A stretch of DNA of 64,000 nt from Dryococelus australis (Eukaryota; Arthropoda; Insecta; Phasmatodea; Phasmatidae), in NCBI GenBank assembly GCA_029891345.1, contig CM056993.1:111962623-112026622 (forward strand). The letters are read 5' to 3'. Below the pieces are notes generated by a model. That model saw only the letters and a program-made list of their open reading frames with translations. It was not told the origin of the DNA and did not search any database. The position numbers and the translations under genes were made by a program. Every line of letters starts with the position of its first letter. The stretch's first letter is position 1. Positions 33,430-43,739 of the stretch are shown here, piece by piece.

Positions 33430-34166
33430 CCTGCTATGTATCTCGTGTCTCCGCCATGACGTTACTCCTCTCATCACATTTAAGATTCAAAAAGCCACTA
33501 GGGCGATAAATAATTCTTTAAGCGGATAGCATTACGCTGGGGATGTCTGGCAAAACGTACGCAAAGCAAAGGTTAACCGGTATTCTATATGAAACTATGG
33601 AAATCAGTGTAAAAATATGAAGTGCATACGTGACAGCATCTTACCTCGCCAGTTCTCCTAGAATGACTGCCCAAAGGCAGGGGCCGCACGGACCTACCAT
33701 GGCTGCCTATGGGGTTCACACAAGCGGAAGTGCTATGAACGCCAAGTAAAAATTATTAATATATGTGATTAAGTGACACACAAAGCATTTTAATACAGAA
33801 TTATCATAGCAATTTAAATCTGTAAATATTGTTAATTAACTGTCTTTTGAAGGCGTTCTCACCTGAATATCAGTGTTCTTTTTTCGGCGTAGCTTGCACT
33901 TTGAATTTGAAAACAAACATGGCACAATATTTAGGAAATGAACATATAGCCCTTTATAATACATTTTTACGCTGGAAGAAATACATAGTACACATACAAA
34001 CAATTTTGGACCCTGAAAGAGAATACATAACACACTGAAAATACTTATCCCGTTCTGGGAAAGTCCGTGTGGTCTAGGAGGGCTGCCCGCATGTTCTTAC
34101 CGACGTGTTATTGTGAGCAGTGAGAGCCGTCATGGTCTATCTGCCATTGGCTCTTAGCCAGCGTCA
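33430..34166 (-). repeat. truncated 3' LTR of copy 2
   Basis: From 34166 outward it matches the right-hand LTR of this copy, e.g. the block attacgctggggatgtctgg at about 33530 and 40245. Similarity fades at about 33430-33470, so more than 1.1 kb of the LTR, including its end and any target duplication, is missing. Confidence 0.8.
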
Positions 34167-34186
34167 AATGACCCCTCCCTTGAAGG
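34167..34186 (-). promoter_or_regulatory. polypurine tract of copy 2
   Basis: In element orientation, aagggaggggtc sits just before the 3' LTR start TGACGCTGG, in the same place as in copy 1. Confidence 0.6.
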
Positions 34187-34790
34187 CCAAGACGGTGTGA
34201 GCAGCTCTACCCTGCCCTGCAGGGCTCTGCCCGGGTCTGAACCGGGACCGTTGGTTGAGGGCAGATGAGGCATGACCTACTGCTAAACCCCTTAAAGCTT
34301 GCCTGCTCTGTGAGGCTTCTTCCTCCCCATACAGAAAACCTTAAATGGCGTAGCACTTTAATTTTCTGCGCTGAGATTTATATGAACACTTTCTTTTCCC
34401 TCATTCTCTCTACGTGGGTTTGCAAACCCCTTAAAATTGCTCTGGTTTACTAGACCATTCCCTACTGACACAGGGAAACTCCTAAAATGTGAATTACTGG
34501 TATTTTTGATGCTAACATTCGTATTGAAATCCATACTGTTATTCCTCTCCTGGATTGGTGTGGAGTGTTCTGGTGGCACAAAGCCCTTGAATGACGTAGC
34601 ATTAAGCAGAGCTTTGTCTACATCTGAGTGGCACATCGCTACGAGCTTTGTCTACATCTGAGTGGCACATCGCTACTGGACCTGTGTTGATTACATTCTG
34701 ACATGTGCTGCTCACTTCACCGTGCATACTTTCTGGCTCACTGATCCGCGACCTCCGTGGTACTTGGCTTATCGTCTCCTTGCCTCTCTT
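34187..34790 (-). other. Pol tail of copy 2 with F-x-G-F repeats
   Basis: The frame 34358-34636 reads SFKGFVPPEHST, HFRSFPVSVGNG and NFKGFANPRREN at 25-30 residue spacing. This mirrors the tail of copy 1, including the shared FAPTEHST / FVPPEHST block. A 34-bp perfect tandem duplication at 34609-34676 disrupts the frame upstream. Confidence 0.65.
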
Positions 34791-35890
34791 CCCTAATGGT
34801 GTGTGTGCGATACGCAGATAGTCACTGCTTCATTTTGTTACTCGTCGCAGTCCTAGCTTTACCAAGAAAGTAGAATTTCCCATCTTTTCCATCACTTTCA
34901 CTGGCCTAGTCCACCTGGGTGCCAGCCCTGCACAATGATTTCCTTCCTGCCGACAGCGGGTTTTTTTCCTACATACACATACATGCCGGGTGTCAATTCA
35001 GGTGTTTGCTTCCTACACTCCGGTACCCACGTGGTACAATACTTCTCCTGATTCTCCCACGCCTGCTCGTGTATTTGTTGTTGGTGTACTATAATCTCTT
35101 CAGGCGGTACCGGTGTGTTTTCGCGGGGTTCTCTGGGCGTATGTAATTCCCGGCCTTGTACGATCTCAGCAGGCGTCTTCCCGGTTCCTGCATTGACCCG
35201 ATTTCTGATTCAAAACATTACCTCAGGAATGAGTTCTGCCCATCTCGTATTCGTATTGTCTGCCCGTAACTGGACTCGCAGTTGTACCTTTATGTCCTAG
35301 TTCCGGCGTTCAGTTGGATTGGCCCGAGGTGGTAAGGTGAGGTGGTACGGTGTTCTGTTTCCCATGTGGTACATTATTCTCTCCATTTTTTTCCCACAAC
35401 CTGGGTGCCGTTATCAGTTAACAGAAACTCAGAATATCCCCACCTCGAGGAAAATTCACTCAGCATGACATGCGCTATTTTATATGCACGCACGTTACTA
35501 ACAGGGAAAGCCTTTGCTCACCTCATAAACAAATCTGTAACAACTAAAAATTGTTTCCCACTTTTGGTGTCGGGGTACGGGGCCCATGATATCCAAAGCA
35601 ATGGTTTTAAAAGGTTCAGTTGGTAGGCGGGGTTGTTGTGATGCATCACCGTCTGTTCTCTGCGGCTTCCTTGTGTTCACGTAATGCAATTCTGAATGTA
35701 TTAATGCATGGCTCTCTGCACACCTGGCCAATGAAAATTCTTTTGAACATTTCTCCACGTCTGTTCTGAACCCAGGTGTCTATGTGTTAGACTGTCGTGT
35801 CCGTACTTCATTACTAGTTCGCGTGTTTCCCTTGGTACATATGTCTGCCATTTTCCATAATTTCCAGGTGGTCAAACTTGTATTTCCTGG
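34791..35890 (-). pseudogene. integrase of copy 2
   Basis: Readable in changing frames: HRHLGSEQTWRNVQKN from the zinc-binding region, TIALDIMGPVP with the first catalytic Asp, and LLTDNGTQVV with the second. The C-terminal parts match copy 1, including the segment over 34800-34960. Several frameshifts interrupt it (for example after the first Asp), so it is non-functional. Confidence 0.85.
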
Positions 35891-35901
35891 TCTACTACTC
35901 T

Positions 35902-36740
35902 CTAGTGTACTGAATATCTATCGGCGCAATGTTGCCAGCGTTGTGCAGCACCCGGGGAATTTTCTTTTGCAACATGCAACTTTTTCAATACGTCACGGAC
36001 ATTTAGAGACACAAGTTCGCTCGGACATTTGGTAATAATGTTTCGCAGGACGAGTTGTGTTGTTCCCGTTACCGGGGTGGTGTGGCAAGGTGGTAGTACC
36101 TCCTCCCACTCGGCATCGTCAGTTACCGTTATCTGCTGGCACAGGGTTTCTGGACAGTGCATCTGCGAGTTCATTGGTTTCCCCTGCCACGTGTTCTACC
36201 TGGAAGACGAACCCTTGCAACAACAAGGTCCAACGGGCAAGTTTGCTTTTACAATTGTGCATTCCCTCTAACCAAACCAAGCATCTGTTGTCCATTTTCA
36301 AGGTGAACTTTCTGTGTAACAAATACGGCCTGTATTTTCGCAGTGGGTGTACAATCGCCAAACATTCCTGCTTGTTCACGTGATATTTCTCTCTGGGCTA
36401 CCAAATTTTGCACTGTGGTAGTTGATTATGTGTTTTGTCCCTATTCGCCTGTTTGGTAGAGCACAATTCCGATACCTTCTTGGCTAGCGTCTGTTTGTAC
36501 GGTAACTGGGAGTTCTGGGTTTAACCTCGCTAGTGGTTGACAGTTGAGAAAAGCAAGTTCGATCTCCTGAAATGATTTGCCTACTTGAGGTGTCCATGCA
36601 AATTTACGCTTTTCTGACAACAGTGTTGTTAGTGGGGTGGTAATGACAGAAAAATTAGTAATAAATTCTCGCAACCAGTTGATTAACCCAAAAAATCTTT
36701 GCACATGTTTTCGTGGCTTGGGGGTGGATTTTCCTATATC
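35902..36740 (-). pseudogene. RNase H and connection region of copy 2
   Basis: RFFGLINWLREFITNFSV and the RNase H start VTVQTDASQEGIGIVLYQ, with its first Asp present, are read in 36441-36704. Then follow NKQECLAIVHPLRKY, LVWLEGMHNCKSKLARW and FVFQVEHVAGETNELADALS in 36119-36379. The latter contains the final Asp region. The linker to the integrase follows in 35902-36174. Confidence 0.87.
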
Positions 36741-37697
36741 TGTTATACATGTTGTTTTTCTGGTTCTTGTCCATCCCCTAAGACATACTGCCCTAGAAAT
36801 TCCAATTTGGTCATTCCCAGTTTACACTTGTCCATTTTGCATGCCAATTTGTTACGTTCCAATCTTTTGAACACAAGGCTTAAGTGGTGCAGGTGTTCCT
36901 CCCAGCTATTTGACCACACTAGTACATCATCAAGATACGCCATTGCGAAGTCTCCTATGTACCCGTCTAAGCCATTGACCACGAGGTTTTGGAAAGTAGC
37001 GGGAGCACATTTTAAACCAACTGGCATGGCAACAAATTGAAATCTTCGCCCGTCAGGTGTTGAAGGCAATTTTACTATGGTCTTGCCAATATCCAGACTT
37101 AAAATCTAAGGATGTAAGTACTGCAACAGGCCCTAGTGTTGACAAAGTGTTCTTGATATTGAATACAGGTGGCGGCATGTTTACTGTGATTTTATTCAAT
37201 GAGCGAAAGTCTACACAAAACCTCCATTCACATTCTTTTTTAGGAGCTAGGGTGATACCTGTGTTGTAGAGAATTTGTGTATGTTCAATAACATTGTCAC
37301 TCAATATCTCATATACCTACTGGTTTATCACCCTTCTGAAGAAGATACCTGGGTCTCGTGGCTTGGAGTACAGTAACTCCTCGTGTGTCGTGATGATCAT
37401 GTGCTCGGTGACATCAGTACGCTGCAGCTTCCCCTTGGTGTGAAACACACCGGCATACTGGTCCAGCAGATGTTGCTGCCTTCCCTGGTACTGTTCTGGC
37501 ACCTCGTGCGAGAACTGCTCTAGCAGCACAGCAGCTGTTGTTGTCGGCCGCATTGCTCCCATGGCGAACAGCGTCCATCTCCCACGTGCCCCCACATGAA
37601 GACGGTGAAGGTGTGGCTCGATGATGGCTTGGTAGTCGATCAACCATGGTAACCCGAGAATTATATCTTCACATAGGTGCAGGTGCTGTTTCGCCAA
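36741..37697 (-). pseudogene. protease remnant and reverse transcriptase of copy 2
   Basis: The left-over protease C-terminus (DIILGLPWLIDYQAIIEP) is followed by the linker (LLDQYAGVFHTKGKLQ, then KPRDPGIFF). The fingers and palm of reverse transcriptase come next: LAPKKECEWRFCVDFRSLNK, DFKSGYWQ, FVAMPVGLKCAPATFQNL, then AYLDDVLVWSNSW at 36923-36937. One frameshift at about 37065 splits the palm. The protease active-site half is missing because of a deletion at about 37675. Confidence 0.9.
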
Positions 37698-38908
37698 CCT
37701 CCCTACTCAGCTTCCGGTCCTGTCTCCTTGGTAATAGTTATCATGGACATTGTTGTGATAGTTTGGTCTCTGTCCACAGGTTGTCCACACTGGCGTAAAC
37801 GGTGGAGGCGGTCACATAACATCTACCGTGGGTATCAACATTCTGTGGTTCTGTCCCGGCGATTGGTACTCTCGCCCTGCATGTACATCTCTCTCATATA
37901 GGCACGCTTCCCTTGTGAACTGTTTGGTACTCCTTCTCATTGCTCTCTGTAGGTACAGCCTAATGTCTGGTGACAAGGCGACTTAATGTCTGGTGTTGAC
38001 AAGGCGACTACTATTTCCAGCACTCCGTGAATTGGTTGCCCTGGGTGCAAACGTTTATACAACCTTAATTTTCTCTGCATGAGTTCCTCAATCCCTTCTC
38101 GCTTCCATTGCTGTTCATGTTACAATTTTTCCGGGGCCTGTATGGTGTTGCCATCTGTGTTAAACCTGCCTAGCAACCTCTCACAAAATTCTTTCCAGGT
38201 GACCCGGTAGTCCTGAACTAAGTTCCACCATGTGGTGGCAGTTCCCCTTAACCTGTTGGCAGTAACCTCAGTCCATTCATCACGGAGTACCCGGTGTCTG
38301 TGTAGTTTTTCTTTGCACACGGCTAGGAAAGTACTCAGGTCTTCTGAGTCGTGAACCGCAAAACTTGGTAACAATACATTGCGATCGGGCCCTGTCAAAC
38401 CCTGTGGTGTGTACATAACTACAACCGGTGGTGGCGTGGGCTTATTTTCCGGTGTTACCATCGGCGTAACCCCTACACAGTCATTGTTCCGGCACTCTGT
38501 ACAGTTTATCACACTCCGTTAGCGGAAAGTTGTATACTTCTCTGGCCCTGTGCATATAAGGCAAAAGTTTTGTTTGCACTGTTGACATGTAGCCCACTTC
38601 TTTTGTGCCCCGTCACATCCGGTGCACGTGCACAGGCTTTTTTCGGATGGCGTTGACATGGTATTGGACGTGCATTGGCATATAGGTTGCTCTCATAAGC
38701 TGTCATCTAACAGATTTACCTCACTTTGTCGGTCGCAATGCATGCATAGTTTGACCGGTATGTCCCAACAAGTCGCGTTCGCAATTGTGGATGTCGTAGA
38801 TGCTGACGTGGATGTCTTCATGTCTTCTCGTGGTTGCCCACGCATGGTGTTCGCCATTTTATCGCAGATGACGCAGTTGGCGTGATGCGGATGAACATAC
38901 TGGCCCAT
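37698..38908 (-). pseudogene. Gag of Gypsy family A copy 2, Cys-rich N-terminus
   Basis: The earliest start is 38906-38908 (MGQYVHPHHANCVICDKM), which lies just inside the 5' LTR and overlaps the primer-binding site at 38902-38920; an inner ATG at about 38846 (MANTMRGQ) corresponds to the start in copy 1. The Cys pairs CVIC, CMHC, CQC, CTCTGC, CQQC, CLIC and CTEC follow over about 110 codons, with stops. The Gag core then reads QGLTGPDRNVLLPSFAVHD, TFLAVCKEKLHRH, RLRGTATTWWNLVQDYRV and EEFCERLLGRF-like sequence. A short tandem duplication (taatgtctggtg...gacaaggcgact, 37958-38008) lies in the C-terminal half. Confidence 0.85.
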
Positions 38909-38920
38909 TTGTGAATGCCA
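38902..38920 (-). promoter_or_regulatory. primer-binding site of copy 2
   Basis: TGGCATTCACAAATGGGCC starts 2 nt inside the 5' LTR end (GCATCA AT). It matches the site of copy 1 at most positions. Confidence 0.7.
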
Positions 38921-38922
38921 AT

Positions 38923-40870
38923 TGATGCTATCGGGTGAGACACAAAGACGAACAAATATACTTTTTACTTCCTGGTAGATGGGCGCCAGTGGTACTTGCT
39001 ACGCACCGCACTTTGAGACTCAGGGATCTCAGGGATGCTGTGGGTTCTGTGTGTTCGTCTTACCCGTGCGTACTTACAAAACACTTTCAATACAAAAAAT
39101 GTCACTTTCAAACACTTATGAAGAGCTGGGTTCTGATGCTACAGGAATACATATGTTTACACTGGTAAGATGGTTTTTATTTAACCAAGTTGCATCCCGT
39201 GCCAAAATGAGTTTTATGATTACCTCGGATGTGACTAGCCAGTTCCGGTGGGTGATACCCCCCGCACATTACTCAATTTGTGCACTCCTAGATGGATGAT
39301 TTCTCCGCAGTGTCTGAGAACACAGTCTCCACAAGGAAAGGGGTCTATGCTACTAGGGTGCACTATAGATTTTTTCTGGAGCCAGGACACAGAGTATGAA
39401 AATGAACACTACAAAAATTAACACTACCGCGTGTGTTTATTCTCATCACTAACGCCTACTCATTGGGATACGTCCCAGAACCATTTGATGTGTGGTGATG
39501 GTCAATATACATAGCGGGTTAGGACGGAAAATAATACCTCTATACAAAAAAAATACAAAAATATTAGTGGGTGAACATGGGGCATGACATGAATATGCAA
39601 AATAAACGTACAGATGTGTGAAACCAGTATTAGATGGCACGGATGCCATTGTGTGAAGTACTCAGTGGACCACATGTGTAGATGTAAAATGCATTATTTC
39701 TTGTGAAATTTGGTATATTGTTACCGGCGAAATGATAGCTGCGTTAGGAAAATTATTCCCCTCATAATGTGAACATACAAAAGCTCTTAGCACGCCTGAT
39801 AGCGGGAAAATCCAAACATATGAAATGACCGCGTGGTCATACACAAAAAGCATCAAACATGAAAATTCAAGAACCCTGAATGAAAACAATACATATATCA
39901 CTGAGATAAAATACGGCACACATGAAATTACGAAAATTAGTCCTTTAAACGCGGTGATGGCGCAGGTCCGGACTTGGCGTTAGCTAACCAAGTGGCCGTA
40001 GGCAATGTGGCCGTAAAACAGTTAAACATGACAAAAACCCTGAAATAAGAACATACAAATATTACCCTCAATATTGCAAGTCACAATTAAGCACAAGCTA
40101 CAATGAAAAGCCCTTAATATGGGCAGATGGCACCTGATACACATGTTGCGCGGGCCGTGCGGCCTCTCCGACATGATCTCCTCGCCTCACGTTTAAGTTT
40201 CACAAAGTCACAAGGGCAATAAATAATTATTTCAATGAGTAGCATTACGCTGGGGATGTCTGGCAAAACGTACGCAAAGCAAAAGTTATCTGGTATACTA
40301 CATGAAACTATACAAATTGAACTCAGTGTAAAAATATGAAGTGCATATGTGACAGCGTCTTACCGCGCCAGCTCTCCTAGGACGACTGCCCAGAGGTAGG
40401 GATCACGCGGACGTACCATGGCTGCCTGCGAGGTTCACACAAGTGGAAATGTTATGCACTCTGAGTAAAAATTAATATATATATAATGCACTCAAAGCAT
40501 TTAATACCGAATTATTAAAGCAATTTACATCTATAAATATTGTTGTTAATTAACTGTCTTTTGAAGACGTTCTTGCCTGAATATCAGTGTTAATTTCTTC
40601 GGTGCAGGGCACACTTTGAATTTGTAATCAAACATGGCACAATATTTAGGAAATGAACATATAACCCCTTATAATACATTTTTACTCTGAAAGAAATACA
40701 TAGTACACTTGCAAACAATTTTGGACCTTGAAAGAGAATACATAACAAACTGAAAATACTTATCCCGTTCTGGGAAATTCCGTGGTTGTGGTGGCCTGCA
40801 CGCACATGCTTACCCACATGTTATTGCGAGGGGTCATGGTCTAACTGCCGCTGGCTCTTAGCCAGCGTCA
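38923..40870 (-). repeat. 5' LTR of copy 2
   Basis: It is 1948 bp; the + strand start is tgatgctatcgggtgagac and the end ...agccagcgtca. The family resemblance to 15282-17192 is clear at both ends and in blocks such as gggatgctgtgggttctgtg. Confidence 0.9.
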
Positions 40871-41800
40871 ATATGTAGTGCATTTGTGAAACAGTCATTA
40901 AAAATATAATAACTACTATAGTACATATGTTATCTTGTTGAAAGAAGTTTTTATTTAAACATGAAAGAATATGCTTCATAATAATTACAGCTTCCATGTA
41001 GGAGCAGTGATTTTGCATCTATAAAGCCATCCCCATCAATAAATAATTATTACAGGAAAAAACAATATTTTTATGCTTTATTTTTGGTACAAATTTTAAA
41101 TATTGAAGAATAAGCCAAATCAGCCAAATCTGACTCGATCAAAACCAGTTAAAATTGTGCCATTGAAATCAGTGGAACCTCACTGACTGGCCGAATGTCA
41201 CTGATGTAAATGTATCTAAAATATTCTCTATGATAGAAACAAGGCTGTCATGCAAACATGAAAAAGACCGGCAACTAGACACCTGTAATTTGGAAGGATT
41301 GTGAAGCGAAAATGTGTCGATACTGGACCAGATATAGGATCTGAACACAGAAGCTGTCAGATACGGAAGAGTAAATTTGTCTAAGGCAATCAACATCTTC
41401 CAGAAAAACTTTAATGAGCAAGTCACACCTTTCGGACTCTATACTCCACGAGTATCCATTTTTTGGAGCCAGCCCTGATGGTTTAATGGGTGATGGATGA
41501 TACTAGTAGAGATAAAATACCTATGAACTATTAATATCCCTTTAGAGAGCAAAACCACTACTTCATTGTGAGAAGCATATGAATTGAAAAAAAAATTTCA
41601 CATCGGTGAACAACACTGGAAATCTACAGCTAAATAGATAAATGGATAACAGCCTTTTTTTTTTGCCAGTTTAAGGGACAGTTAAATATATCACAACAGG
41701 ATAAATGCATCCTGATACTTTACTGTGATTTTGGCACTGAAATGATATGTGTGGATCAGGATGAGAGCTTTTGGTAAACATACATGGTCCCTAAGTTGAG
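40871..41800. other. intron sequence, no gene seen
   Basis: AT-rich, without coding similarity. Confidence 0.5.
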
Positions 41801-41947
<147 letters not shown>

Positions 41948-43439
41948 GAACTTGCAGACTTGCAGACTTGCAATCTACGTTGTAGGGACCCATTGTACAT
42001 AAAAAATGCTCAGACTGAAAATTAAAGCAGAGAAGAGCAAAATAATATGAATAGATAATGAAAGAATCCATATTGCGTGCTACAGTTTAGTGTATCTTAC
42101 TTAATGTGTATTGTAATCAACAATATAATTATGAATATTTTATAATATGTTTTATATTTACATATAGGTAATATAAAATCACATTTTCATATTTTTTAAT
42201 GATTAGATTTTTACTTAGTGTGATATTTCACCATACATTTGAATTTTTTATTGCAATGCAGTTCTGTGTAACTTAAAAGTCTGTGGATGTGAATTATGTT
42301 CTTATGTTCAATGTTTCGTTCTCATGAGAATAAAAGGACAAATTTGAATCTCTGATTAGCTACTGGGAACATAATCCCTTTGTTGATGATGTAATGTAAG
42401 CCTATATAATGGCTACCGAGTAGAGTGCGTTCGTATTGTCGCAAATAAAAATATTGTAAATTTAAATTTTTGTGTGAACTTAATAAGTTACAGAAACTGC
42501 AGCAATTTTTATTCATTCAAGTATTGTTGGAATGTTTAAAGGAAACATATTTGAAAAAAATAAGAACAAACCAATTAAACTTACCTAACGCTTGTACATG
42601 GCAGACAACTACACAGCTGCGGATGTAAACAGGTAAAGATGGGTTCATTTACAGCTATTTTGTAGTACTATGATCAATATTAATTTGCAGTTTTGTAAGA
42701 TAATTTTGTATTTATTAGTTATTGTGGCAAAGAAATTACAAATAATTATATGCGCATAGGTCCTACCGAAACACAAGTGTAGATAGTTTTATGCATAGTT
42801 GTTGTAACATTGCACCTGCTATTTAAGGACAATTAAATAATTTTTAAGAATTCATAACACAAAATATTTTCTTGAATGAAAACAAATATTGATATTTAAT
42901 GTTATTTTTATATCTGCAAAATTGTATATTTCGTATATTTTCAAAAGTTCTTATTTACTTTTCTTTAGAAACATACCTCGTGGCACACCTCTTCGGAAAA
43001 TTTTGCTCATTGCTTTCTTAAGACTGTGGTTCATTCAAATGGGAAAAGAAAAGGGTAGTGAGTGAACTCAGCCCTCGGTCCCATTTAGTCGGAAGCCCCA
43101 GTACGTGAAAATAAAAAAAAGGGTTTGCCCTGCAGAATTTATGGTCGTTTAAATTATGTACAAATTTGTGGTGCTTTACTTGCTAAGACCATACATATTA
43201 TACATTGTGCAGGTGAAATTTAAAAATTTATGGTTTAAATTTTTTATTTAAAATAAATGTTTAATTTATTTTGCTTTCAGTTATACAAGAAAAAATAATA
43301 GAATCTATTCACTAATTTTGTGTACGTCTGCAAACAAAACTTGGCATTTAGGAGTGATTTGGAGTGTTGATTATCATACAGCAAAAAGTTAATTGCATGT
43401 GACATGTGGCTACTTTGGCCAACACAACATACATATACA
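41948..43439. other. intron sequence, no gene seen
   Basis: AT-rich; no motif recognised. Confidence 0.5.
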
Positions 43440-43739
43440 TATACTTTCAATTAGGCTACCGCCCGGTGGTGAGCTCTCTCAACTCTCCTTCACCCAACCA
43501 ACTCCTTTTCCACTCCCTTCCAGATTTTACCAACCCCTCGCACAGATACCAATTCCTCCCTCAACACATTCCACTCCCTCACAGATCTCACAAGCATGGA
43601 CTGCCTACAAAGCTCCGTTCTCCTCCACACCCTCTGAAGCTTCTCACTGTTGTTTCCTCTTCCTCTAAACACCCCCTTACATATCTTGCAGTGTAGCCCT
43701 CCCCATCCTACCTCTTAATTCACCACCCTGTACATCCTG

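Larger units (their letters stand above)
33430..40870 (-). mobile_element. Ty3/Gypsy LTR retrotransposon, family A copy 2
   Basis: It has the same gene order and peptide style as 8884-17192, with a full 5' LTR (38923-40870) and a truncated 3' LTR. The gene order is gag, protease remnant, reverse transcriptase, RNase H, integrase, F-x-G-F tail. Compared with copy 1 it lacks about 300 bp over the protease active site. It lies antisense within the first large dynein intron. Divergence from copy 1 and many frameshifts indicate an old, dead insertion. Confidence 0.92.

Noticed and set aside
33126-33509. 127-codon hydrophobic open frame on the + strand
   Set aside because: Its end overlaps the truncated LTR of Gypsy copy 2 and it has no recognisable family or splice support. 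The hydrophobic content is explained by T-rich DNA.
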